The position numbers and the translations under genes are program-made. A stretch of DNA of 64,000 bases, taken from assembly GCA_029204225.1 (NCBI GenBank), contig CM055102.1, forward strand, positions 34,344,585 through 34,408,584. Direction: 5' to 3'. The notes under the pieces are model-generated. The model was not told the DNA's origin and ran no database searches. It worked only from the letters and a program-made list of their open reading frames with translations. Shown piece by piece: positions 1 to 12,982 of this stretch. Origin of the DNA: Diphasiastrum complanatum. Lineage: Eukaryota; Streptophyta; Lycopodiopsida; Lycopodiales; Lycopodiaceae. The stretch's first letter is position 1, and each line of letters opens with the position of its first letter.

Positions 1-255
1 CTCTTTATATAATCACAAACTCTGAGGAGTCAGCTACTAGAAGACCCGTTCTGGTCGTTTGATTTCCGTTGGAGTATCCACATGCTTCATGCTCTTCAAT
101 CGCTCATTTACATATATATAGCAACTGGAAGATATTGCATTATTCTATCTTTGTATTTACAAGATTGCTTATTAATTGACTAATTAGAACATTTATTATT
201 GGAGCGTGAAGACGTAGATAGTCTGTACTTGGGATCCCTTGTAAATCTGCAGACA

Positions 256-520
256 GTCGCCTGTGTGGAATCCCATGTAAAAATGTAGTGTCGCATTTTT
301 TTTCTCGCTTTTGTCGCCTGTGTGGAATCCCGTGTAAAAATGCAGTGTCACATTTTTCGCTTTTGTTGCCTATCAAAAATTGCATGTAAAAATGCAGCAT
401 TTTTCATAATTGTCGCATGTCATAAATTGCATGTAAAAATGCAGTCTCACATTTTTCACAAGTGTCGCATGTCAAAAATTGCAAGTAAAAATGCAGTGTC
501 ATATTTTTCGCATTTTTTGG
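256..520. repeat. short tandem repeat array, about 52-bp unit, five copies
   Basis: Five imperfect copies start at about 256, 313, 365, 412 and 464, spaced 57, 52, 47 and 52 bp. Each carries a GTCGC or GTTGC block, then ATGTAAAAATGCAGTGTC, then a run ATTTTTCGC. Open frames across it on both strands are products of the repeat and not genes. Confidence 0.8.
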
Positions 521-2320
521 GAAGCAGTGTCACATTTCTGGAAGTGTTTGAAATGGCCGAAAAAGCGAGTTTAGCACAAGTGTCGCAAAACACTTAGTTG
601 CTCAGGATGGCCCGAAGGTGGAAAGGCGACACTGTCGGGTGTCAGGTTTTTCGCCTGTCAAAAATTACAAAGAAAAAGGCATACTGTTGCGACAAACAGT
701 TCAAATATGTAGACTGTTGAAAAACAGTGTGCTCCATTACTTGGTAATATGTGTTTGGTCAGCGTGCTTGTGAAGATTTTGTCAACCTTTCTTTTGACTT
801 ATTGCTAGAGGCTTAGAATTGTATTCTCATCCCTTTCTTAATTCTTCATTTCCAACCCTAGACTAACATCTTGACATTTTTCTCCAAGTGAGTCAAAATT
901 TACCAAGGATAACTTTGCAATGATCCTTCATTCCAAATGATGAACATTTAAGGTCTATGAAGACATATATGTAGGCACTCAATAAGTGTCTTGTTGTGGA
1001 GTCCCAATTTTTCGGGCAAACTTTTGTAGACCTGATTTCATTTGAAAACTATTACGATTTGCAATAACTATCTTATTTTAACATCCATTTTCACCTAATA
1101 GTTTTTGAAAGTACAAACTTCATGACTACTTATTGTATGGAATTGATTTATGTCTATGACACAAAAAGGTTAAGGGCATGTAAATATCAAAGAAATTTAT
1201 CACCACACAAGAATATTACAACACTTTAATAGTGTTCCAAGAAGTCTCTCAAAAGTTACACACTTGCAAACTCAAAACATTGCTTGTCCAACCCTTTTAT
1301 AGGCCTAATTGTTGTATGATTACCACCTATCATCTTCTATATGTATGCTTTGCCACCTAATGCCTTTTGTACTAATCTAAATGCATTTTCCTCATTTGCT
1401 TTGCAATTGTACACATGCTACTTATTTGTGTATTTGAATTAGGGACTTTTGGTAAGGCACACCAAGATCATTTTGTGACATGATGACTAATTAGTAGATT
1501 GAACATAATAAGAGTGCTATCCTTTAAGTGTAACATATGCACTTGGTGAGTACCTTGACCTCGGTAGTTTTCTCATGAGAAATTTGATACATGGTTGCTT
1601 ATTGACATGCAACATATTTAACACTTGATTGTACAATGAGATGCATAAAAACCTTCATTGTGTAGTTAACAAGAGCACTAGAATTTTTGTAATGGTTAAT
1701 TTGTTAACATAGCTATTGAATGTATATCATCCTACATTTCTTAACGTTGTTACTCTCCTTGATGTTACTACTGTTGCCCTCCATGATGTTGTTGCTGTAT
1801 GTGCCAAATGCACTTCTTGGTTGCTTTTTCATTGTCAAAGTTTTTGTAATGTTGTTGGTGTTTCCAATGTTTGTGTGACAAATCTTTCAATTTTGGATTC
1901 TAAATTTGCTTAGTAGCCCACAAAGCAACCGTCGTAGTTAAAAGGAATTTTCATAACATACACCAAATGGACCATAAAAAGGGATTTTAATTAGCACATA
2001 GTCCTTGAGGAGATGACAAAACTACATAGCGAGCTCACCACGTGTGGGAGGGAGGCCCCATCCCCATATCCACAGTGTACATGAATATTCCTCTTTCTAG
2101 CTTAAAAATGTAGCTCTATCTAGACTCGTCATTGCCCACAATGATTTAATTTTTACAATTGTCATGTGGCATAAAATACTTGCAAAATGGGTCCTTTGGT
2201 GCGTTACCAACTACAATATGTACTCGAAATTTGAACGAGATGATTAGCATCAATGCTTTTGGGCCCTAACATGATTGTAACTAAAATTGCAACAAATAAT
2301 GATATAAACTAATACCTAAT
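521..2320. other. gene-free AT-rich spacer
   Basis: No reading frame here resembles a known protein and no splice-supported exon was found. The only notable point is a 36-bp stretch at 1133-1168 whose reverse complement recurs exactly at 46191-46226 inside a copia element (see findings). Confidence 0.6.
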
Positions 2321-2353
<33 letters not shown>

Positions 2354-2360
2354 TATATAA
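2321..2360. repeat. (ATAC)n then (TA)n microsatellite
   Basis: About 6 units of a tetranucleotide repeat run into a short TA dinucleotide tract. Confidence 0.95.
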
Positions 2361-2572
2361 CACCCAACACCCACGCCTCCTAATAATTTATTTGAATCAT
2401 GACATAGCTAGACTGGATATAATGATTGGTTTGACTCATGACATAAGTATAATGGATATAATGTTGCATTCAAAAACAACAAATAGTGGACTTAAATAAT
2501 TATAATCACGCTATATGCAAAGTTGCCTATGTTGTGTTGAAGATTAAAACACGTGACAATCATTAATAATCC

Positions 2573-4100
<1,528 letters not shown>

Positions 4101-4110
4101 ATATCATACA

Positions 4111-4262
4111 TGTCCTTGAACATGGCCTAATGGTGAAAACTTTCTTGCATACACCTTTAGATCTAGAGTTCAATTCCACTTGTGCTATTGAAAGGGACAT
4201 ACAAGAATAACATATACAAGCATCTTGTGCTTCGCCCCATAACATATTAAAGAGATTTTGAC
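4111..4262 (+). mobile_element. tRNA-derived SINE-like element
   Basis: An internal RNA polymerase III promoter can be read. The A box is TGGCCTAATGG at 4123-4133 and the B box is GAGTTCAATTCC at 4166-4177, about 43 bp apart, as in tRNA-derived plant SINEs. The text between them resembles the head of Au-type SINEs. The 3' end is uncertain and no clear tail or target duplication was found, so it is probably an old copy. A degraded tRNA gene is less likely because no acceptor stem pairs. Confidence 0.5.
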
Positions 4263-4264
4263 AT

Positions 4265-4613
4265 TCTAACCTACAATTGATACTTCCATGATCTATAGTT
4301 ATGTCTATTCCTTATTCATCTTGCTAACTAACATATTGATCTAACTAGCTACTAATCGGAATTACCATGGCTGTCTATGACGCCTCAATAGTCCCAAATA
4401 GCAAGATAAATCAATAGTCTGATTATATTGTTAGCTACACGACGAATTTGCAAAAATTTCATATTGATACAAAATTGATAGGCAACTTTTCATCTATCTA
4501 ATCTTATTATAGAACTGGATATCAAAGTTTTCTTTCTCATTGTGAATTTTTGGTGTCCATTGTAGTGCATTCATCTCACCGCTACATCATCATTTCCAAC
4601 ATGGTACTAGAGC
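4265..4613 (+). mobile_element. older LTR end with degenerate primer-binding site
   Basis: The sequence TTTCCAACA followed by TGGTACTAGAGC (4602-4613) looks like an LTR 3' end (CA) joined to a mutated copia primer-binding site, normally TGGTATCAGAGC, which pairs with initiator methionine tRNA. The start of this LTR could not be set. The next LTR begins a few bases downstream, so the younger element seems to have landed just after this primer-binding site. Confidence 0.4.
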
Positions 4614-4621
4614 AAGTTGCA

Positions 4622-5266
4622 TACTACAAAAAATGTCAACTAGTTTAGTTAAGTTAATTTGGCAATTTGGAGGCCAAAGTGAAATTTCAACTTAAAAATA
4701 CATTTCTTAGTGTCAATAAGGCCTAAAAATAGTGTCCTTACTATTTTAAACAAATATATAAGTGGATAATTTGGATTTAGACATACTCTAATCGGCTAAT
4801 GTAGATACATTGCATTTAGTCACTAACAACTAGGTTTTTGTTGAAGTACCTAGAAGTTGCTATTTTAGGGCAAGTCGCCAAGTGAGATTATGGATGCTAT
4901 AAATAGTTGTACTAGTGTGGAGAAATCATCTTCATGTTCTCATTTTGTATGGGGAACTTTTCTCTTTTGATTCTATGTCCATCTCTTTTGTATTTCTCAT
5001 GATATCTTGAGTTCTAGTGTATAGAATGTGATTTTTCTTGTCGTACTTGAATGCACATGGTTGAAGGACACTGTGATGTTATTGTTGTACAGAAAAGGAC
5101 AATACTAGATCATATCTTAGTGATTTTGATCAGATCTTCATGTATTTCCAAGTTCTAGCATGGTAGATGCATGATTCCTAGCTTGTAGAAGAATCTAGAT
5201 GTGCACTCTAATTTAGCCAAATATCTAATGATCCATTAAGCATGTTTTGGATCTGATTTTTTCACA
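4622..5266 (+). mobile_element. copia 5' LTR (element 1)
   Basis: This stretch ends in CACA directly before a primer-binding site. Its first 280 bp or so are repeated with about 80% identity by eye at 6689-6985, the pattern of a 5'/3' LTR pair. A TATAAAT box sits near 4909. The start is degenerate; the 3' copy suggests the true edge is TGTGACAAAT. Confidence 0.65.
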
Positions 5267-5277
5267 TGGTATCAGAG
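5267..5277 (+). other. copia primer-binding site (element 1)
   Basis: TGGTATCAGAG follows the LTR end at once and matches the 3' end of plant initiator methionine tRNA, the usual Ty1/copia primer. It fixes the LTR boundary and the plus orientation of the element. Confidence 0.75.
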
Positions 5278-6688
5278 TAGGTTGCAGGCTAAAGTTGGTG
5301 GATTTTCCAAATCTAGAGGTGGATTTGAGGGTGCCGTCAATTCTATTTGGAGTTGGAGTAGTTTCTATCTCAAATCTAGCATTTTCAAGTGTAGAAAGTG
5401 GGTCTTTGTGATCCTAGCTTCATTTTAGGTCAAATCACTTGGATTAGGCCAATTTTTGAATCCACTTACTAGGATGTGGAGACAAAAATTTCTCATGATT
5501 GTGGATGTTGCATTCTATTTGTAGATGTATCAAGATTCTAGGTTTTGAATTTAGCTTTTGCTTGATTCAATATTTTACAATTTTGTGAAAACCCTAAAGT
5601 TGATAGGATCTCTTGATTTTGAAGTTTCTAGACTTGTCAAGAGTGTGTTTCAATATTAGTCAAAAAATAAACCAATGATTGATCATCTGAACAACTTCAA
5701 AAATTTGCTTGAACGAATGGTTGCAATAGGATTTATTGTCCAAGATATAGATGTAGTAATGACACTGCTATCAAGCTTACCCACTTGATATGAAAGCTAG
5801 ATAATGATAGTGTCTACACAAACAAAGATAGCTTTTTCAAAAGCTATACCAATGTTGCTACAAGAAGAATCTAGAAGGAGAGATTCAGCTAGTACCCAGC
5901 TCAAAGAAAAAATTTATTTTCAAAGAAAGGGTTAAAAAACTAGAAGAAGAAAAAGACTCGAAAGAAGGACCATCAAAATCAACAAAGAATAAACGAGCAT
6001 GCATCATCTTCCAATGCCAAAATGGTTTATAAGTAATGTAAGCAGTCCAAATGTGATATCCATAATTGCATAGTTCTTAGATTCAAAAAGCAATAGCAGC
6101 AGAAAAGTACACATCACAACAGGTGAATGCCATAAAGGCAACAAAAATAGTGAAGATCAAGGATGAGCAATCTGCCTTTATGACAAAGTCAAAAGATCTA
6201 GCTGAAGACAACTCATGGTATTCTTATCCCACTTCACAACAAATATTCATTGTTAGTAAAGGCATAGCCATTAAATAGAATTTAGATTTGTCTTGCTTTA
6301 AGTGGCATCTTTCTTTTGAGAAGCAGAATACCAAGTCTGGCTGCTTCTGACTCTCCAGTGTCAATAGTCTCCATTGACTATCTTCCGAGATATGTTGCTA
6401 CACAACATGTGACATATAACAAGGAGTGGTTCCATAAAGATTTACTTTGGCATTACATATTGGTCACATTAACTACAATAGTCTATTGCACATGTATAAG
6501 AAAAATCTAGTACCTGATTTAGATGTGCCCTAATGATCAAGAGAAAGGTCAAAACAAAGAGGTTATTGATGAACAATGTATATTTATATAGTTTCAGCTT
6601 AAACATGATGTACAATCTAATTTTCCAGAATCACTTCTCATTTCAATAATCCAAAGTTATGATCACATTATCGATAATAGTAGATATG
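5278..6688 (+). pseudogene. degenerate copia internal region with gag trace (element 1)
   Basis: Around 5670-5930 the plus strand reads a copia gag (UBN2-like) segment: a helical stretch with DHLNNF, LLERMVAIG and LLSSLPT, then a Lys/Arg-rich tail. In-frame stops break it, for example TGA and TAG just after LPT. Farther on there are weak traces of a Cys/His zinc-knuckle region near 6040 and of pre-integrase text near 6300. No protease, integrase or reverse transcriptase is left in the 1.4 kb between the LTRs, so the element is internally deleted and could not move by itself. Confidence 0.55.
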
Positions 6689-6985
6689 TGTGACAAATAT
6701 CAACTAGTTTAGTTGATTTATCTTGGCAATTTTGAGGCCAATATGAAATCTCAATTTAGAGATAGATTATTTTTTGTCAATAAAGGCCTAAATAGTGTTT
6801 GTACTATTTTTGGCAAGTACATTTGTGGATGAGGTTGGATTTGGACCCATTCTAATTGACTAATATAGATACATTGCATCTAGCCTATAATTTCTAGGTT
6901 ATTTGATGAAGTACCAAGAAGTTACCATTTAGGAAAAGTTTAGGGCAATTGGACAAATGAAATTTTAGTAGTTATACATAGCAAT
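6689..6985 (+). mobile_element. truncated copia 3' LTR (element 1)
   Basis: It begins TGTGACAAATATCAACTAG and follows the 5' LTR at 4622 onward for about 300 bp, with scattered substitutions. The shared text stops where the 5' copy continues to its TATA box, so the 3' half of this LTR is missing. Confidence 0.6.
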
Positions 6986-7224
6986 ACCCGTCAATTGTTA
7001 TCCATGTCCACTTAAAAACATAAATATCATTAGTAATTTATAGTCCAATTTTTCCATACAGTACAAAGTTTGTAAGCGATAGGTCAAGCCCTAATATCAC
7101 CATATTAGGGCTTGTGCATATCTGATCAAGATGCGGGCTATTGGACCATATCATTTTAATTAAGATGTAGAGATGTATGTAAAGTATAACCGTATATATT
7201 TCAATATAGCTAAAAGGATTGGTA

Positions 7225-7720
7225 TGGACAAACGTGCCCATGTTAGGACAAATCCATGCCATTCTAACCCTTGTAAACATTGCATACATAAGCAATTCAT
7301 GTACAAATGTCAATGCTCATGAGCATATCCATGCTTTCTAGGTGTGCATCCACCAAAGGCCTAATGACATGGATTGGACACCTACATGGGTACAATACAT
7401 TGATACCATGATTGAGAAGTATGAATACACATTTGTTAGGGCACGTCCATGCCATACTACCCCTTATAATCGTCTGCTTACGCAAGACTGGTTATGTGTT
7501 GCTATAATACGTCATGAGCATGTCCGTGCTTTCCAGAAACGTTCAAGTCAAGACATGGTAAGTCGAATCACATTGGGGACATGTTTCATTATTTTTCATT
7601 AAGATTAGATAGGACATTCATGAAGGTATTAGGGCAAATCCATGCCATGCTAATCCTTGTGCCTAATGTCATAGCTCTTGCACAAATCCATGTTGTCTAA
7701 GAGCGTTTGAGCTAAGTGGG
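7225..7720. repeat. about 196-bp tandem repeat, roughly 2.5 copies
   Basis: The phrase TTAGG(A/G)CA..TCCATGCCAT recurs at about 7237, 7434 and 7630. A second phrase, CATGAGCAT(A/G)TCC(A/G)TGCTTTC, recurs at about 7318 and 7513. Both give a period of 195-197 bp. Open frames crossing it follow the repeat and are not considered genes. Confidence 0.65.
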
Positions 7721-8303
7721 TGTTAGACATTTGGCAAGTTTCAAATAAACCTTAAGTTATATGGTTTGAATAAAGACATAATTGTTTTGTTTTACTAGTT
7801 TAAAAATAGTAATATGTTTTGATATAGCAAATACTACACCGTATTTTCACAAGAAAAATCATTTCTTAAACGTATTAAGATTGACAAAACTATATATCCT
7901 CTTTTATCTACTTTCTTGTCATAGAATGTATCAAAAATTTTATAGCCTACACATAAACGAAAGTCGCTCATAAAGCTTACTAGGATAAGTGTCGACGTGT
8001 TGTCCTGAGATGATGCAATGTTATTCTCGCAATGTATGTATTCTCTTCAAAAGTCACAACATTAGATTCTCATTATTGATTGTTAAATTATAAACCTTAA
8101 CATCGAATCCTTATAATTGAGGGTAAGATATTGCTAATACTTATAGTAACATTCCATCATTCAAAGACAAAGCCTCATGTATTTGTGTTTAACTTATACA
8201 ACAAAGCATGATCTAATATCATACATGTATTGACTCTTGTCAATCTGTGGTTCAAAGTTGAGTCGAACGAAAGGAAGTTTCAGCCATAAACAAAAATAAT
8301 AAA

Positions 8304-8420
8304 AAAATGTTGTTCTATAGAAACAATGGAGCAATGAAGGCTTTAAGCATAAGAAAATGTTGTTCCTCAATGTTGAGTGCTATAGAAGCAATGGAGCAAT
8401 GAAGGCTTTAAGCATAAGTT
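8304..8420. repeat. short tandem duplication
   Basis: A segment containing CTATAGAA(A/G)CAATGGAGC and continuing through AAGGCTTTAAGCATAAG occurs twice, starting near 8314 and 8380. The second copy contains an extra piece. Confidence 0.7.
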
Positions 8421-8757
8421 ACATTTATTAACAAAAATTGATGACTTGACGAAAAGATCATCTATGATGATCTTAGTCTTTTGGAATTACATCATAGCAT
8501 TTTGTGTTTATGGTTTGGAACAAATCACAGTATGGACTACAAGAAAAGAATACACTACAGGTGGAAAAGCAAGCAAAAACCTTGTCAAAAAATTGGGTCC
8601 ATTGTTGGACAAGTAACAAAAAATGCTATTTTTTAAAGGTAAATAGTTGTTGTTCAAGCAGCACTCAAGCGCCTCAATACACAATGCAAAAATAGCCTAA
8701 AAGATGTATAAAATAAGCATAAACTACTTTGCAGTTTTACTTGCATTGTTGAGACAG

Positions 8758-9464
8758 TGTTGAAGGATTAGAGGTCATCTGCAGAAATACACGTATTATC
8801 AAGATAGTGTGGAGTAGACCTAAAATGATTATTCAAGGGTTATTAAACAACGACTTCATCAGATTTGGTTATGGAGTCTTATTCATTATATTTCAGGTCC
8901 AGTCCCTTATCTCCATGTGGCACCTGCCAGGTGGATATGACGACACATTTCGTAAGGGCTGTGCCATCAACAACTACAAATAGGTCAGTAAATTAGTTCA
9001 ATTTACATTCAATTCAAGTTTCAGGAGTAGTCCCTCTTCTTCTTCTCCTCTCTATCTGTTCCGCCATAGGCTTAGACTGATCGTTAATAAGCTATCATGA
9101 TTATAGTTTGTGTATGAGCAAAATTTATAGCAAAATTAGATGCGCTATTATTATAGTGCAATCAAAGTAGACATCGGATGTATTTTTTTTATCATTAAGC
9201 AATACATACTGCATTCGCCAATTCGACACATGACTTATCTTGTCTTATTGTTTTTGTTATTCATGCTATTCAATCTGAGTTTTGATAATTGGCAATGAAG
9301 CAATTTTTTTTATCATTCATTTTCTGCACTTGTGAATGATAATAAGTTGTGTATATGATAGTATCGAAGTAGTTTTGTTATTACATTAATTATTATTCTA
9401 CATTCGGACTACAATTTTTGAATAGTTATTCGACTCATACGCAACTTATTTTCATTTTCCAACA
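8758..9464 (+). mobile_element. candidate LTR with degenerate primer-binding site (element 2)
   Basis: The stretch begins TGTTGAAGG and ends TTTTCCAACA, followed by TGAACCTAGAGC (9465-9476), which resembles a mutated copia primer-binding site. The end text is very like the LTR end at 4593-4601. No partner LTR was found, so the 5' edge is a guess from the TG...CA rule. Confidence 0.4.
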
Positions 9465-9796
9465 TGAACCTAGAGCGAGATTATAGTTTTGGTAGCTTAG
9501 GTAAGCTAGGTTGAGCAGTTTCTCCATCCCCTTCTTGGTCACCTTTCGTTTGATTTTCCTAATCGATTTCGACCCGAGTTTCCTAGAATGAGAATCTACT
9601 TGTTTGGTTGAGGCAAGTGGATTTTTTCGATTAAATTGCAGGCTTCCTTAATGAGGGGGCCTAAATGAGATTTGGATTGTTGAGTTGAGTGGGTTGGATT
9701 CTCGATCGTCAGATATTGTAGTTCTATCTTTCCTCTTGCTCCTAGAACAAGGGGTAATGCCTACCTGGGGCTCAATTGGGTGCTACCTAGGTATCT

Positions 9797-10450
9797 CTAG
9801 AATGGTCGTCTTAACCAGAGGGCTTGTTGGATCTCTGGTGGGTATTTGGGTGGAGATGAAGTCGGGTTTAGCTTTCTCTTGATCTCTTTCCAATGATATC
9901 TAGCATGTTCTGTTTCTACCCACTTCTTCATCCTCTTGAAGCTTTTCTTCTCGGTTGTGGGGCTAGGATATTCTCCCAAATATAATGACCCTGTTGAATC
10001 TTTGGTACCTCTCTCGGAGATCCTAGCATTGGTCTGCATCAACATATAGGAGTGTTTTATCGTGGTTTCCTTGGAATTCCACGTGTAGCATGTTAAGTGG
10101 CACATATGGTCCAAACTTTGACATCTCTCTCCTTTTTGACAAGACAATCCAAATACGGGTGTCCATATCTACAATCCTTGTAGAGCGGCACATAGTCTTG
10201 TCCCTATTATCGTTAGGGTACTTGACAATATGATGATTGCCTCCACACCCATAGCATTTGATAAGGGTCTATTTGTCGGTCCTTGAACTTGATTGGCGTA
10301 AACTGGCACCAAAGCGCCCTCATACCCATCTATGTAGTACACAAGTGTTTCATTGACATGATAGAAGGGTTCATAAGGTGGTTCAAAAATCTCAAGTTTG
10401 GGCATAACTGCATTCAAATTAGCAGTATGAACATGAGCTTTGAAAATCAT
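9797..10450 (-). pseudogene. retroelement gag zinc-knuckle remnant
   Basis: Reading the minus strand across two frames gives a helical segment (VNETLVYYIDGYEGALVPVY) and then a zinc-knuckle-like block, CYGCGGNHHIVKYP, near 10250-10210. That is a CX2CX4HX4C motif with the last cysteine changed to tyrosine. A second block, CRYGHPYLDC, follows in a shifted frame. This order is typical of LTR-retroelement gag proteins. At least one frameshift and several stops make it a pseudogene. It lies opposite in orientation to the LTR at 8758-9464, so it belongs to another element or to an inverted piece. Confidence 0.4.
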
Positions 10451-12980
10451 TCCTGGCTATTCATTAGCTGTTTTGCAAAAGAATGAAAAAAGTCCAAGTA
10501 CTTTTATTTTGAGGATGAAAGCATTGAATGATGAGTTGGCTTGCATTGATGGGGGGTTTGGCATTTTGCGAGTAAATCATCTGCGAGTTTTGCAAGCTTA
10601 GTTTTTTAAATTACGTCAAATTGATAGCACATGGCATGCTACATTGTTTTTAGGTTTTTAAAATCTATTCTACTTCATTTTTGGGTGTGAAATCTTTGTA
10701 ATACCCATTCATATGAGACGAGAGGGAGTACAAATTCTATTAACATGCAAAAAAAAAGGTACATATTCTAGAACGTGGGCTAGGGGCACAAATTTCCAAA
10801 AATGTCTTGTCATGATAGACTCATTAACATATTCGTCTAGTGTGGCACAAATTAAAAGATGTGATTATCAGATTTAGTGGTTTCATTTGTGACGTGGAAA
10901 TTTACTTGTAACTCACTAAGAAGCTACGATATCCATTATGCACCTCAAAAAACCTACTCTAGCACATTGAGTTTAACTAGAGGTAGGTAGTGAAATTTGA
11001 AGCTTGTACTCTGGGGAGGGACATTTTCCTAAACGATTGACCAAATACAACAACACTATAAACGTAAGAATTTGTTGATCTAGTCAGATTGGTTCAATTG
11101 CTTAATAAATTGCTATAATACGAGGGCTCAGTAGGAAACCCTTCCATATAGCCTATGTTGAATCCATGAATTGAAGACCTCCACATTCCAGCTTGGAACC
11201 ACAAAGGGATCATATCTAACTTGACTGTGGTGTGGTCAAAAGTCGCATTCTAGCTATCTTCCTTCTTAGAGTCGCAACTTGTGGTGAAACTGTAGATAAC
11301 CAATATTCAGCTAGACAACCTATAAATCTTGAAAGGGTGGTTGGTTATCCACATTCTCCAGATTTTGACGATTCATAATAAGACATTTCGAAAGGATAGA
11401 TACACAGATCAACCTTCCCATTCGTAGGATACACAGATACGTGCTATTCTGAGAGCGAAGAATTGACTTCTTATGTAGCACTTCAATACCACTGGATGAA
11501 CATTCTTATCTCCATCTAGGGAACATAAATATAACATGAAAATTGGAAAGGAACCTTATTACAAGTTCGCATAAAACTTAAATTAAAAGGTGTGTCAATA
11601 AAAGACTTAATAGGAATAATTACAACACTTTTCCAAATCTATAAATTGCAAACCAAATGTTAGTTGTTAACATGTTCCAACAAATCTATGAAGATATTCC
11701 ATTCAAATATTCTGAAAATTGTAGATTTCAAACTAGATTCATGACCAAAAAATTTATAGTCAAACAAATTCATAGTAATCACAAATATATTGTCACAACA
11801 ATGAGGTAGCATCTAAAAATGCTCAAAACAAAATTATTGCTCATTGAGTATCCTAAAAATGTTCTTTGTAAAATTTAATACAACTTAAAAAATCCTGCAA
11901 TATCACACGGCAAAGGTACTATACTTTAAACAAGTCAAAAACTCCACGACCAGCTCTTTAAGAGAATGAAGTCTTCATATGAAGATTATTGTATGATCAG
12001 TTCCTAGAAAGCATTGCTGAAATATTTCAGATCAATAAACAAGCTAGAACCAGGATCTTCTATCCCTTTTGCAGCTCCACTTGATAAATTAAAACCTTTA
12101 TACCCTTGAGCAAAAGATGAAAGAAATAACAGCCTTTCATAATTGCATGAAATGATACAAAGAAATTTCCTATCAGAAAAAATGAAAAGGTTAAAGTCAT
12201 CAGCCAGGGATTTGAGGCTTCAAATCATACCCAGACATTTGTAGGATCAGGTAGCACTAAATTAAGTGCTTATGTCAAGTTGCTTCTTGCAAATACCAAC
12301 AAAAATAGGATTCACATCATGGATTGATTGATTTATGCTTTTGATAGGAGCTTCAAACTTTGAGGGGTCAAACATCATTCAAAGGAAGTAGAGTGGGATT
12401 GCAGACATATCAAATCTGATGAAATTGTCGATAGTAAGATACGATTCCCTTTGCTTCATGTACAGGCACATAATTAAGATAAAAATACTCAAATAGGAAC
12501 CTCTGTATTTCCTAATGGAATATAGGATGTGATGGGTAAGTGTGAAGATCGAGCTTTCAAAGAAAAAGACAGTCCATTTGTCACATTGCTGCTGCATGAA
12601 TTGTAGAAGTTTTACTACATTCTTAGCCAAAATATAATATGCTAATCATGTAGAATTCAATGAAACATTATTTGGAGTATCTATAAAAATTATGGTCTCA
12701 TCCAACTGAAATCTCCATTTAGGAAACACGTCCTATTACATGAAAAGTGAACTGAGCTGTTCATTATACCAATTCGAACATAGACATTCTTTCAATTCAT
12801 TCTAGAGGGAATTCTTGAATTGCGATGAACTGTAAAAATCAGTTTAATTGCCCTTATCTTACAGAAGTCTCAATGAATTTCCATGGAAGAAAGCTCAAAA
12901 TGTATGTATATGATTAAGATATGAGTGCAATGACCTAACTCGAGTGTTGTCCTGCTCTTATTGAAATCATTAAGGTCAAA
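10451..12980. other. gene-free spacer
   Basis: No exon or transposon domain is supported in these 2.5 kb. A weak copia-reverse-transcriptase-like text near 12190-12330 (...QGFEASNHTQTF...) was seen but is too short and broken to call. The right end is the likely 3' flank of the complex I gene. Confidence 0.5.
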
Positions 12981-12982
12981 AC

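Noticed and set aside
12190-12600. Copia reverse transcriptase remnant
   Set aside because: Only a short phrase (QGFEASNHTQTF) resembles the family and no catalytic or flanking motif follows.
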